From: Axinella damicornis
Lineage: Eukaryota; Porifera; Demospongiae; Axinellida; Axinellidae
Direction of reading: 5' to 3'
NCBI GenBank assembly: GCA_963931865.1
Contig: OZ007513.1
Span: 4,504,098 to 4,568,097 of the forward strand
DNA length: 64,000 nt
In this document: positions 35,085 through 46,091 of the stretch, piece by piece
Layout of the letters: each line of letters opens with the position of its first letter
Numbering within the stretch: position 1 is the stretch's first letter
Position numbers and translations under genes: made by a program
The notes under the pieces: model-generated
Told to the model about the DNA's origin: nothing
Seen by the model: the letters and a program-made list of their open reading frames with translations, nothing else
The model's database searches: none

Positions 35085-36060
35085 ACAAAATCTAAATTTT
35101 CACAACGAAGTAGATGCAGGGAAGGATAGCATAACTGTCCACCCTCCGACCTTCTGCAACACACACTATTCAAAAATGCGGCAACAAAATTCTGAAGACC
35201 AACAGTTGACACCACACACTAACGCTGTTTGGGATTGCTGCAGACTAATAAAGTGGATCAGTGCTATTTTTTTGAGTGTGCAATTAACTATTTTTTGGGA
35301 GGGTGTTGAATGGTAGTTTACTTGAGGGATATGACCAGCAGCTGCACTGATGGACCACCCAACTGAGCTGAACAAACATTGGGCTCTACAAGAGAATGCT
35401 TGTTGCAAATTCAGGGATGGCTTGCTCCAGGCATTTGGAATAGATGTAGGGAAAGATAACATGACTGTCCACCCTCAGACCTTCTGCAACACATGCTATT
35501 CAAAAATGCAGCAACGGATCTGTGAAGAGCAATCGCGACCAATCACTAGCGCACTGAAAGTGGACACCACACACTGATGGAGAGTGTGGTGTCCGCAGTC
35601 TTTTCGCCAGCCAGCAGAAGGGAGGAAGACCAAGGAGTGAGGGGAAGAACAGAGAGAAACCGAGCAGAGACACTCCTCAGCAGATGAGTACTGCAATCCA
35701 CCATCAGGCACCACCCAGTTGGAGAGTCTCCCAGCCACTCGAGCCATCCCAATTTTTACCACCAGGCTCAAACATCTCACTGGCAGCCCTACATGTAAAT
35801 GTGTGGTAGACAGGCCTGTTGAAATACCATGCCAAAAACGTGTTTGCGCATTGGTATGATACGTCATATCCAAGACCAATCACCAGGCAGCTGTCCTTGC
35901 TGTGACACCAAACATGATCTTTCAAATGCCACCATAGCTCATGCGTCAGATATTGTGACGAAGGTACTTGGATCACTTCGCATCCGATGTGACCAATTAT
36001 GCATGGTATGTCCCTGGACTAGTAGCTGTGATGTCACCCGGGAAGGTATTATGTTATAGT
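35085..36060 (+). pseudogene. RAG1 N-terminal-like zinc region (N-RAG-type), decayed
   Basis: A first frame (35350-35577) reads KFRDGLLQAFGIDVGKDNMT, then VHPQTFCNTCYSKMQQ. A diverged duplicate at about 35100-35200 has VHPPTFCNTHYSKM. After GGRPRSEGK (about 35620) and a frame change come TCKCVVDRPVEIPCQKRVC (about 35785-35848) and then, in another frame, GSCPCCDTKHDL and SLRIRC. This resembles a RING-type zinc cluster followed by more cysteines. The order (FGI...HPxxFCxxCY, GGRP, RING) matches the N-terminal region of RAG1 and of RAG1-N-related mobile elements described in invertebrates. The catalytic RAG1 core is not seen. Frameshifts and the lost cysteine in the duplicate show decay. Family assignment is from memory of motif order and is tentative. 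Confidence 0.5.
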
Positions 36061-36189
36061 TACAGTAATGCAGTGATGTACACTCACATAGCAAGCCCTC
36101 TCCCTCCCCTTCCCAGAACCCCTCACCCTGTACCACTTCTACTCCCGGCAAGGGGGGGAGGAGCTTCGAGTGATCCAACATTGGTATTT

Positions 36190-36330
36190 GGAGAGCAGTC
36201 AGGCGCTTCCTTTGCGACCAAAGCAGATGAGCACAAAGTTGTTGTCCGAGGACTCACTGAAGTGCAGGTCACTTCTGCAACACAAATGCGTCAATTCCTG
36301 GACAAGGGTCAAAGTAATTATACATTTGTG
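36190..36330 (+). pseudogene. Kinesin-like fragment (VRGLTEV segment)
   Basis: ADEHKVVVRGLTEVQVTSAT followed by QMRQFLDKGQSN resembles the kinesin motor stretch just before the NR..A motif (GLTEV.V.S..E....L..G..NR). It lies downstream of, not upstream of, the switch II fragment at 31536, so the two are not exons of one collinear gene here. Confidence 0.45.
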
Positions 36331-36845
36331 TATGTCCTATTGTATTATGCTATGTTGCTGCATCCCAGAACACACCGACTGTGTTTTCCAGCGATACAAG
36401 CGTTGGGAGGCAAAAGCGGTCGAAAAAGAACCCACTGATAAGATGGCCACGCAAGGTCCACCAGATAAGAACAGAAGTGTACAAAGTATGCAACAAATTA
36501 TAAAATTGTTATGTTATGATGAAAGCACTAAACACTGAAATTCAATTGCATGTAGCTCAGTACGCCAAAGGATGGCTAGGTTCACGCTTTTACGTACAGA
36601 CTTAGTGTGGCAGCAGGTTATGCTGTATGCATATATCTTGAAGCATAGTCTACCCACTCTCCATATAAGTGTTTCCTCAGTGTGTACAATAATAGTGTTT
36701 CCTCAGTGTGAGCAATAAATCTGCTGTGATCCATTTTCGTCACTGCACTTGCCCATTATACACATTGCTGTGACAACTGTGTACAATTGTGTGCAATATC
36801 AGCTTTCACTTGACTAAAACATGAAAGCATTCCTGAGACAAAATT

Positions 36846-37178
36846 TTGAAGGCAACTATTGGTATTCTTTTGTGTATATATATACGTATACCATATGGCA
36901 ATGTGACACTGACTGCAAATTTCCAGAACAAGGAATGCTGGAAAGTCGTGTGTATTGTCCCTGAGAAGGACAAAATTACATCACCACAAACTGGCACCAC
37001 TGGGAGAGCTCCCATCACAATTAGCGGCACTATGTGCCGTGTATTTGTCGAGTACGTAAAATATCTTCACCCCCTGCACCCTGACACAGATCTCCTGCTT
37101 CCCAACTCAAAGGGGAAGCCAATGGATCACTTGTCGCGGCTTGTAATGGACGCCAAGCTGTACCACAGTTCAGTGTAA
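36846..37178 (+). CDS. Unrecognised open frame
   Basis: A 110-codon frame with plausible composition: FQNKECWKVVCIVPEKDKIT, then LHPDTDLLLPNSKGKPMDHL. The layout faintly recalls tyrosine-recombinase-type transposon proteins, but no catalytic residues are visible. No confident assignment. Confidence 0.3.
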   Translation: MKATIGILLCIYIRIPYGNVTLTANFQNKECWKVVCIVPEKDKITSPQTGTTGRAPITISGTMCRVFVEYVKYLHPLHPDTDLLLPNSKGKPMDHLSRLVMDAKLYHSSV

Positions 37179-37789
37179 CAAGAGAAGTGCCGATACAGTA
37201 GTAGTGACATCAGTTGAATCATAATACTTATGTTCTGAGTTTCAATAGTACATTGTACATTTATAATCAAGTGCACACACAACCAAACAATACCTACGGT
37301 TTGGACATTAATGATGTTTCCTAATCAAAGGAATTGTCAGATTTCCTTATATCTGTAAAGCATGCCATGTGGAAATGTGCTCGTTACTGTGTAATCATAA
37401 TAGTTTTATGAACAGCTAGGAAACAGATTTTTTCTGGCGGCGCTTGCCCTGGATGTTTTGGATGATGTGTTTTGCTCACTGATTGAGTTAGTCGTCAAAG
37501 ATGCCCGAAAGGCACTGCCTTTGATGCAATACACAAGTTTCTACTGAGGGTTATACTACCTCAACTAGAAGAGTCTGAAAATGCAGGGAGCTCAAGGAAT
37601 CATCACAGACCTGATCACCAGAGTACTGGTGATGGAGGAGCGCTCTACCAAAGCGCTCTTAAGGAGGTGCAAACTAAAATGGAGGAATGGGAGGAAAACA
37701 TCAAAGTTATCGAAGAGATTGTTTACGGTCATTATCTACTCAAGGGAGCAGAAGAACATTCAAATGATATCTGAAGATCCACTCTCAGT

Positions 37790-38141
37790 TTATATGGAGA
37801 AAAAATCTAAAACAAAAGACGTAGGCATTATGGTTGCCACGGAATGCCCGTTGTGTACTAGTTTTGTCGATGATATGGAGGTAAATTAGCTACAGTAATG
37901 TACGCATACAATTATTGTGAATCAATAAAAGTGCGTTCTTTCGTCATTATAGGATGATCTTACACTAGCTGGTGAGGAGGTCCATGGAAACGATGATGAT
38001 GCCAAGGAGACTGCAAGTGAACAGCAGTCACAGGAAAACATTACCAATGAGGAGACAGTGGGCCGAGAAGAGCAGTCCTATGTAAACAGTGTCAACAGTG
38101 AGGTGGCCCAACAGGAGTCACAAGTTACACTCCTGGTATAG
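37790..38141 (+). CDS. Candidate two-exon tail, unrecognised
   Basis: The frame SEDPLSVYMEKKSKTKDVGI, CPLCTSFVDDME ends at GAG|GTAAAT (37880). It can rejoin in phase after a TTATAG acceptor (37952) with DDLTLAGEEVHGNDDDAKET and runs to TAG at 38139-38141. The acidic, Gln/Glu-rich tail matches no family I recognise. Confidence 0.3.
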
Positions 38142-38766
38142 GAAAAATTGTGCCGCGTAATGTAAATAAATAACCTTACACTACCTTGCGAATGGCCTAC
38201 AAAGAATCTGCCTACACCATCGTGATCGCTATTGTTCAGTGACCCAAGCGTACAATTTTTGTGCTGAAACTCACCTTGGTGGTGGAGATACAAGCGCTTT
38301 TGTCTCGCCGTGGCCGCCATTGCTCGAGCGCTCTCTCCGACTTCCGGTGGCAGTACCGTTCTTTAATAGGAAAGGCACACGAAGATTCTGACCACACAGC
38401 CGTGATCGCTGTCGCTCACTGACGCTTACATGCCAAAAATCACCGTGCTGGCTAAGTTGTGAGTGCTGTCTTGTCTTCCTTTTGGTCGCCATTGCTCGCG
38501 ATCGACTGAGCCACGTGGCATGTGCGTTAATTGGAATGAATTGCAATAATTAGCTTCGCTACGGCAAGGCAACCGCTGCGTTGAAACGGCTACCAGGAGT
38601 GCGGTTGCCCCTCGAACTATTGTAGAAATTAAGGAACCACAGGGACCAGTTTCATATTCTGCCAGTATCTACAAATACTTATAGCGATTATATTATATAC
38701 TCGCTACAAATACTGTGATTATACTAGCTACAAATTATTGTGATTACACTAGCTACAAATTCGCGG

Positions 38767-39478
38767 CTTAGTCAATGGTGCATATTGGCACTGTTACTTC
38801 AGTTTGTCACCGTAAGGTTTGACCACGGTGAAACAGCAAAGATTGCAAAAGTAAAAAGCAAATTCCAAGTGATGAAAGATTCTATGTGTTCAGAAAACAA
38901 TTCCCGTTGATTCTCGCATACGCCGTTACAATCCACAAGTGTCAAGGTCTCTCCTTAGACTGTGCCATAATTGATCTTTCCAAAGAGGTATTCAGCCCCG
39001 GTATGGTCTATGTTGCACTATCACGTGTAAGAAGCCTCTCTGGCTTGCATCTAATTGCCTTTGACCCCGACTCAGTCATGGTCAGTAACAAATGTCTGCA
39101 TGAAGTAAACAGGCTGCGCCAGTTGTACACGAAGTACTTGCCACTTTACGATGTTCCACGTGTGCAATCCAGAAAGGCCACCAAGCGCAAGCTTTCAGGT
39201 GTTGATCATCCCGATCAGCCTGAACCCAGAAAAGGTCGCAAGCGGGGCAGCAAACAGTATTGGTTCCTCCGCAACAGTGAGCTGAGGTGTATGGTTTGTG
39301 AGTTTGGATCACCAACACTGTTCCTCACTTTCAGCTGTGCGGAGTACGACTGTCCAGACATCACAAAGTACTTGAGGAAAGTGAACAACGTGTAAGACAG
39401 CTACCCAATTGGAAGGCTGTGTGCCGAGGATCCCATATCGGTGTCCAGAAAGTTCTCTCAGAAGTTTCATGACTTTTG
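38767..39478 (+). pseudogene. Helitron: PIF1 helicase C-terminus followed by Helitron-like N domain
   Basis: The 5' part (38767-38880) has GLVNGA, GTVTSV and [10 protein letters not shown] in shifting frames. After one frameshift near 38879, an open frame (38886-39393) has the PIF1 C-terminal motifs [40 protein letters not shown] and FDPDSV. The same frame then continues through a basic linker into [38 protein letters not shown] and YLRKVNNV, a Helitron-like N-terminal (Rep-side) domain. It goes on past an in-frame TAA as DSYPIGRLCAEDPISVSRKF before a second stop (39475-39477). The domain order is the reverse of a standard Helitron (Rep then PIF1). Confidence 0.85.
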
Positions 39479-40189
39479 AAAGAATGCTTGAATTTCGATG
39501 ATGCTGAAGTCAAGCCAGTCTATTCTGAATATTCCTTCTCCCTGCTGTAATTATTATTACCCCGTGCAGCTGGCTCAGCCGTTCATAGATGGCCACTTTA
39601 CTGGTTACTTATTATCCCGCTAATACTATTCATGTGCATAATTCAATTTCATTAGGTGCCGCTGCATGTGCTGCCTTGGAGAGAGGCAGGAACTGTTCAC
39701 AGTTCTGTACTTGTACACACGAACTCACAGTACTCGACACATACATAAAACAACAACTCATTGAAAGTGCACATACTCCCTCAAAATACTCGTATTTTTG
39801 TTCATTGATATTCATTGATAATCATTGATATTCATATTCATTTACTTGTTTTGTTCTGAGGTGTATTTTCTCTCAACCCTGTAAGCCTTTGCTTTGTGCT
39901 TTGTTGTTTTGGTGCTGGACACCATTTGTTATTGCTTTATTCTGTATATTGATGACATTTTGTTTTCTCTCTATAAACTGAAACCAAATCATGGATCTGT
40001 ATTTGTGTACCTAAAAACACTGGCGACAACATTGAGTTGGTGCATGGACTGTCTGTAGTCTCAGAAATGGCCAGGAATGAGGTTCAGAGAGGTCAAAATA
40101 TGATCATGATTATCCCACTATAATTATGTTGGGACTATGAAGATGAACTTGTCACACCATATTCGGTGTAATAGTCCCACCTTTTTTTT

Positions 40190-40381
40190 TGCAGGTTACC
40201 GGATCTACCGATCACTCGAGACTCCCTTGATGAAAGCCTGTAAGCAGGAAGAACTAAGGGAAGACCTGGATACTGTTTGCACATTTTACTGGGACAACTT
40301 TGAGAAAGACCTCCTTCATTCCCAGTTGCAGACATTTGGAATACATTTTTGCACAGTGGAGGAACCAGCAGCACTGATGTG
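40190..40381 (+). pseudogene. Possible hAT-type transposase fragment
   Basis: After a TTTTTTTTTGCAG acceptor the frame reads LETPLMKACKQEELREDLDT, then FYWDNFEKDLLHSQLQTFGI. This recalls the Y..DFD...L..QL segment of hAT-family transposases. It is short and isolated. Confidence 0.35.
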
Positions 40382-40694
40382 AAATGTTACTTTCTTTCAC
40401 TCTCCCCTGCGCAAGCCTCACTTCTTTCTCAAGGTAAGTTCTGTTACTCAGACTAAGAGGGATTTTATAATTGTAGTGTGCAGCTGCGAGTGGAACAGCC
40501 GTTTTCCTGCTGAAACTGATCACTATATTAATTGGATTACGGTTTGATTTACCTCCACGGATTGTGTGTTTATCATGTTGACTTTGCATTCCTTTATCAA
40601 GGAGGAAATAGTTCACAAAAGCTTCAGTTGATCACTGAAGTGTAGAAGAATACATCAAGTGAAAGCGGGCAATATTGTACTTAGCCTCATCACT

Positions 40695-40806
40695 CACCTT
40701 TAAGGTAGGATTATACCATTACCGTTAGGGTACCTTTAACCGTCGGGGCCAGCCCCGACGGTTAAAGGTACCCTAACGGTAATGGTATAATCCTACCTTA
40801 AAGGTG
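40695..40806. repeat. Perfect palindrome with 55-bp arms
   Basis: Two perfectly complementary 55-nt arms (left starts CACCTTTAAGGTAGGATTAT, right ends with its complement) are separated by only CA at 40750-40751. The stem contains two GGTACC / TTAAAGG blocks and a GC-rich tip (CCGTCGGGGC). No target duplication is evident. Could be a hairpin MITE or a transcribed hairpin. Confidence 0.95.
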
Positions 40807-41259
40807 GCTCTCAGTGAAGTGAATGGAAGAGTGGATACTGAGAAGGGGTGGCGGTACGTGGATAGTAAAATTACAAGGAAGTAGTCTTCTATCCGTCCAC
40901 CTACTCAGCAGTCCGGTGCCGAGCATGAGCATGACTGGCGAAGTGATCGTAGAAACACAAGACCCGGACAAAGAAATAAACTATTTTTAGAAAGTGAAGA
41001 TATTAATGTTAAAACATTTAATGGAAGTTTGTTATGGGCCGGTCCTATGGGCCACTTGTTGTCACTCACTGCCTGACAGTAAAGACCCACTGGTCCCTAT
41101 TGGTGCACAATCATGAAATCAAGCATGACCAGTGCGCTGCATTGGCTCCAGTTACGCCCAGATCTTCGGCGCTGCAGTGCTGCCCCTTGGCGATTAGCCT
41201 TCGACAGCACACGCTGAAGTGAGCACTCTGCCTGGTGCTTACACAGGCTCTCACACTAC

Positions 41260-41344
41260 ATGCTGTGGCCTACACATGCACATAGGCGTACATACTACAC
41301 ACCCTTCACACTCACACAACACACATACACCCTAACATTCACAC

Positions 41345-41378
<34 letters not shown>

Positions 41379-41520
41379 CACACTTGGTGTCACACATAAA
41401 TACAGTCACAGGATAAAACACTACATGCACACACAGACACAGTACACACACACACACACACACACATACACACACACTCACTCACTCACACATACACATG
41501 CTCACACACAGATACTCGCA
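41260..41520. repeat. CA-rich microsatellite
   Basis: Interrupted (CA)n and (ACTC)n runs. The Thr/His open frame over it is an artefact. Confidence 0.9.
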
Positions 41521-41659
41521 GTTCATGAATTTATAATTCCGGCATGCATCAAAGGCTTGTATATGGTGTGGATACCAATGCACTGGCTGCAGAGTCATGC
41601 GGGTACATGTGTGATGGTGCTATAGTATGGAGGAGTATAGGACTTAAGCAAGTCATCAA

Positions 41660-42450
41660 TCCTCCTTTGCAGGCAGTGCCCTGGGTGCGATACCGACAAG
41701 TTCGATCCATTTGATTTTGGGGAAGGCCTCCCAGCCATACTCCCAGAGAAGCTGACGGCGAAGATACTCTGCAGCGAGTTTGTGGAAATGCACGAGCTCC
41801 TCCAAGATAACATCGCTTTGGAAAAAAAAAAGGTAGCTGACTAACTTCCAAACCAGGGCATCAAACAAAGCAAAAAACGTGAGCTCACAGAGGATGTGCA
41901 GGGTTTGCTGAGTTGGGTTGAGTGTTTCAACCTATTCTCCTCGGTGCTGTCCTCCAAGTACCCAAAACTGCACAAGGCGCTCGCGGCCTATCAGTCTACG
42001 ATTGTGCAGGAAGCACGAAGATTTGGCTTCCGAGATTGGCTCCAGTACAACCAGCTTTTTCATCAAGACGCTGCAAAGGACCCTGAAACAGCCGCTTGGG
42101 GATCGCTGTACAGTGCCCTGTATGCCATCTCATTCCTGAGTCAGCAGAGAGGTGACACACTAAGGTGTATGAGCTCTGACCACACCACTGGGCAGTGCAC
42201 TCTGACTCACAAAGAAGACCGGGAGTACCTCGCGAAGAGGAAGCACCCCTCCTCCAGCGCCCGTTAAACCAAAGGTGGGGAGTCGGATCCAGTACCAAGA
42301 CATGCTATTCATGGAATGATGGCAGATGTGCCCAAGGGGCAGGGGCTTGTAACTTCCACCACTGCTGTTGGAGATATGGCGAAGACCACAAAATGGTCGA
42401 AAGCCCCCAGAAAGCTGCCTCCTCCTTCCAAGAGAAGGCTACCTGACCTC
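41660..42450 (+). pseudogene. DIRS-type ORF1 (gag-like) fragment
   Basis: Three frames in order carry the ORF1 layout seen upstream of DIRS-like RTs in invertebrates. GLPAILPEKLTAKILCSEFV and MHELLQDNIAL lie at about 41740-41825. LLSWVECFNLFSSVLSSKYP, EARRFGFRDWLQYNQLFHQD and AAWGSLYSALYA lie at 41896-42150. A CCCH-type zinc segment, CYSWNDGRCAQG..CNFHHC, lies at 42300-42360. Two frameshifts and a stop break it. The match to the RT fragment at 1-1510 is by family only; the two are 40 kb apart. Confidence 0.65.
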
Positions 42451-42568
42451 CTCTGAAACTGAAAACAATCAGTACTTATTACGTTGGACTGCATGTGTCT
42501 CTTCCTTACTGTTATCGTACAGTTCAAGTTGTGCTAACCCCAACATTATGCTTACACATTCACATGCA

Positions 42569-42938
42569 GCCTCGTTCCCAGTCCCATACCCAGTTTTTTG
42601 TCGCTTGCAGTACGGTAAAGTGGGGAGGGCCTGGTACATTTCCTCACGCGAGCATGATGTAATAGACAAATGGCAAAATTTTCAGAATGAGAATGCTACG
42701 ATTTGTGTGCTATTCAACTGTCTACATATTTCAATGCTCGTTCATCCCCCGCTAGCTAGATACGTGTGGTATGTTACCTGGTACCTTCGCTCTTGCTGTT
42801 CTGAGACCCAGTACGCCCGCATTCATTTTAGGTCTTTCTACCCTTGACGTCACTCACATGAGGAAATGGTCAGGCCCTCCCAGCTTTACCGTACTGCAAG
42901 CGACGAAAAGTTGGGAGTGGGACTGGGAACGAGGCTAT
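42569..42938. mobile_element. 370-bp long-TIR MITE, GCCTCGTTCCCAG family
   Basis: About 80 bp at each end are near-perfect inverted repeats (GCCTCGTTCCCAGTCCCA, GTCGCTTGCAGTACGGTAAA, GGAGGGCCTG). TTCACATGCA flanks both sides (42559-42568 and 42939-42948), a 10-bp target duplication. Mutator-like by end structure and duplication length. Confidence 0.85.
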
Positions 42939-43029
42939 TTCACATGCACACACTTGACTCACACTTATGCAGTCAAACCAACACACATCATCACCCACCC
43001 CCCAACACACACACACACACAGACACACT

Positions 43030-43542
43030 TAGGGCCCGAACGATTAGTTGAATTCGTCGACTAATCGACTGACGTAAGGCTGTCGACTACAATTCATGCG
43101 GTCAGATTAGTCGCCGCGCATGCGCAATTTGTCCCTCGTACTCAAGATGGCTGAGAGCTCTGGTAGTTCTTGCAGTTCTTGTAGCTCTAAAAGGACGGCT
43201 GTTTGTTGGAAATACTTTGAAAAAGTTTTGAATAGTGAAAGTAATAGTAAAGGCAAGTCTAAGTATAGAGTAAGTTGTAAGTTTTGTGGGGAGGAGCTCG
43301 CGTACCATGGAGCGACCACCGCCATGAATGAGCATTTGAAATGCAAGCACCCTGTTGATGCCCAAGCCGATCAGCCGAAGCCAAAACAGATGAAGTTGGA
43401 AAGTTTCACATCGCGCAAGGTGTGTACTAAGGAGAGAACTGACCGTATCAATTTGCTGGTTATGGGGATGATTAGTCGATTAGTCGTGTAAGCTGTTAGC
43501 CAATTAGTCGACTAGGGAAATCCCCTTGTCGTTCGAGCCCTA
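43030..43542. mobile_element. Deleted hAT element carrying zf-BED
   Basis: The ends TAGGGCCCGAACGA and the complement of TAGGGCTCGAACGA form terminal inverted repeats. Identical 8-mers GACACACT flank them (43022-43029 and 43543-43550). GATTAGTCG / CGACTAAT subterminal repeats lie at both ends. The element keeps only the first part of its transposase, so it is an internally deleted hAT. Confidence 0.92.
43147..43491 (+). CDS. hAT transposase N-terminus with BED zinc finger (truncated)
   Basis: Start ATG at 43147 (MAESSGSSCSS). The BED finger follows: VCWKYFEKVL, VSCKFCGEEL, then TTAMNEHLKCKHP, giving W..F, CxxC and HxxxxH. BED fingers bind DNA at transposon ends. The frame continues to ERTDRINLLVMGMI, where the catalytic domain should begin, and then runs straight into the 3' terminal repeat (ISRLVV, stop). 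An internal deletion removed the DDE/dimerisation part. The protein could still bind ends and act as a repressor (inference). Confidence 0.85.
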   Translation: MAESSGSSCSSCSSKRTAVCWKYFEKVLNSESNSKGKSKYRVSCKFCGEELAYHGATTAMNEHLKCKHPVDAQADQPKPKQMKLESFTSRKVCTKERTDRINLLVMGMISRLVV

Positions 43543-43722
43543 GACACACTCACACGCACACTGGTTTATCTTAAATCATAAAGTCGGGGTAGCAATGAGG
43601 CAAGAAATACTACTGGCCACACCGGATGACATGCTATACTGCTGCGGAGGCCTGCCTGCTGCCTTATGGGCTATTGGCGCCTGGGACTCTGGGACTAAGA
43701 GCTCTGTGTTAGATTTATGTTT

Positions 43723-44200
43723 ATCATGCTATAGCTCTACTCAGGCATATGTGCATGTTTTATCATGCTATAGCTCTACTCAGGCATATGTGCATGTTTT
43801 ATCATGCTATAGCTCTACTCAGGCATATGTGCATGTTTTATCATGCTATAGCTCTACTCAGGCATATGTGCATGTTTTATCATGCTATAGCTCTACTCAG
43901 GCATAATATGTGCATGTTCTATTATGCTATAGCTCTACTCAGGCATAATATGTGCATGTTCTATTATGCTATAGCTCTACTCAGGCATATGTGCATGTTT
44001 ATCATGCTATAGCTCTACTCAGGCATATGTGCATGTTTTATCATGCTATAGCTCTACTCAGGCATAATATGTGCATGTTCTATTATGCTATAGCTCTACT
44101 CAGGCATATGTGCATGTTTATCATGCTATAGCTCTACTCAGGCATAATGTGCATGTTTATCATGCTATAGCTCTACTCTGGCATATGTGCATGTTTTATC
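43723..44200. repeat. 39-bp minisatellite, ~12 copies
   Basis: Unit ATCATGCTATAGCTCTACTC plus AGGCATATGTGCATGTTTT, period 39 bp in the first copies, with later length variants. Because 39 is divisible by 3 the array is open in frame (13-residue period); this is not evidence for a gene. Confidence 0.92.
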
Positions 44201-44608
44201 CATAGATCTACGTATGACTGTGCCTATCCTCTTTTTGCCCCCTCTCCCTCTCAATTGTCTTGCTCATAAGCGGTAGGCTGCCTACCTAATGGTGAGTATA
44301 TTAAAACTTAGAGGGCAATGCTCCTCTTTCTCCTCGCAACTTGCCCCCTGCACTTACGGCAATCACCACCTCACTGAAGGTGGTGGAGGCATGGAGAAAG
44401 GCTCTGAGCTCCCACACAGACAAGTGCCTCTGTCAGAAGGCTACTAGCTGGGGGAATGTTTGAAGGCAGGTACGCCGTACATTTAGTCAGCATTCCTGAC
44501 ATTCCCATCCATGTATCCGAGTCACGGATGTCTACGCAATTCACTTCCGTTTCCAATCCCATTCCCACAGTATATCTATGATTCTACGTACCTCCGAGGA
44601 AAGCTTGG

Positions 44609-45070
44609 ATGAGATGTAATCTGGGAGGCGAGGAAAGAGAATACAATCAGAGTGTCCAGAATGTGGAGCATGGCGTGTTTGGAGCATGGCGTGTTTGGAG
44701 CATGGCGTGTTTGGAGCATGGCGTGTTCACGCCTCTTGTCTTCACCACCACAGGCAGCATGGGCAAAGAAGGAACCACCTTCTACAAACGCCTTGCAGAC
44801 ATGCTCTCACACAAACAAGAGAAACTGTACTCCGTGGTAATGGGATGGCTGAGATGCCGCCTGAGTTTTGCAATACTCCGCTCTGCCATCATGTGTACAC
44901 GGGGAACCCGGTCCTCCTTCGATCACCCCGTAAACAAACAGAACCTGACCCTGGCATCCGCCGAAGGCCAGATCACAGCCCAGCGAGCTCGAACAGCCTC
45001 AGAAGACGAAGGCTACAGCGACAATGATGCCACCCAAAAGGCCACATATAAATCTCAATTGTATAATTAG
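44609..45070 (+). pseudogene. Retroelement-type conserved C-terminal tail with internal 16-bp repeat
   Basis: The frame contains FTPLVFTTTGSMGKEGTTFY, KRLADMLSHKQEKLYS, VVMGWLRCRLSFAILRSAIM and CTRGTRSS. I recognise this as a tail that recurs in invertebrate retroelement polyproteins (PLV...GGMG...YK.LA..), from memory and without a precise family name. Four tandem copies of TGGAGCATGGCGTGTT at 44664-44727 duplicate the VEHGVF segment just before it. Because 16 is not divisible by 3, the copies fall in different frames. Upstream RT is absent. Confidence 0.55.
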
Positions 45071-45399
45071 AGAACAATGTTCAGTTTAACAATGTGTGCA
45101 TACATGATACGTGCATTTCAGAATTGTCGAATCTGGAGGTGAGGTTTATTACCCCATGCGTGCATGCGCAGCAAACTAGGGTAGAGTGATTGCTTTGTCT
45201 GTCAGTATGTCAGTATTATACAATGTACGTATGTTACATTTAAGTGATTCAAGTAAAAATTAAACTTGTACGTACCTCACAAACGAGAGTCGTACGAACA
45301 GCTGTGAAAAGCAAGGTTTTCACTCTGTCCAAATTATTGAACAAAACAATACCTCAATTTTAATACTGTTTACACAGTAGGTTAAATTGTCTCCAAGAT

Positions 45400-45780
45400 C
45401 GCTACCCTTTGATAAACCAACATGCTTGAAACAAGTAAAGTATACACTTGCTACAAGTGTTTAGCAAACCTTCTCATGCTTAAAGCAAGCTTATAGCAAG
45501 CATGCTTCTAAGCTACAGAAAATAGTATGTAAATTACAGGCATGTATCAAGTCTGCACTTGACTTGCTACAAGCTTGCAACCCAGATGCATTTCCTGAAC
45601 TATGCTTGCTACAAGCAAACACAAGTTGGTGGCAAGCTTTCCCAAATTTTGGATTTTGGTAGCATGCTTGCTTCAAGCTTATTGGTTTGCACTTAGTGAT
45701 AATAATCTTGGCAACATGCTTTTTGCAAGCTGTATGCAATCTTGTAAATGTAGTGCTTGCATGCCCTAATTATACTACAT
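45400..45780. repeat. CTTGCTACAAGCTTG-rich repeat, family also at 56780-57015
   Basis: Many CTTGCTACAAGC / AAGCTTG words. CTACCCTTTGATAAACCAAC at 45401-45420 recurs inverted at about 56989-57010, marking one end of a dispersed element whose other end I could not place. Confidence 0.55.
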
Positions 45781-46091
45781 ACATATATAGCTTGAAAAAC
45801 TCTTTGCTACAATTGACTATGATAGAAATGCATGCATGCTTGTATGTTAGCGATCTTGAAAAATATATGCGGCTACACTTCCACGTGCTTGCTTGTAGGC
45901 ATGTCTCGACAAGCCCCACGTGCCAGCTAACTCACAAGTTTGTCTTTACCAAAGATAATTCAGTAAGAAACAAGTGGTCATGCAAACGTTCTTTCAGAAG
46001 GACGAGACTAGCGAATGATCAAGGTGCAAAATATAGGGCGTAACTACTAGGCATTTGAAGTTCACATCACCATAGAAATGGTGTACTCTAG

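Noticed and set aside
36846..37178. Tyrosine recombinase assignment
   Set aside because: Only a vague resemblance; no Arg-His-Arg-Tyr catalytic set is visible, so it was kept as an unrecognised frame.
41260..41625. Thr/His-rich plus ORF
   Set aside because: CA microsatellite translation.
43723..44200. Regular repeats with a CRISPR-like look
   Set aside because: Units are contiguous with no unique spacers, and the context is a eukaryotic genome.
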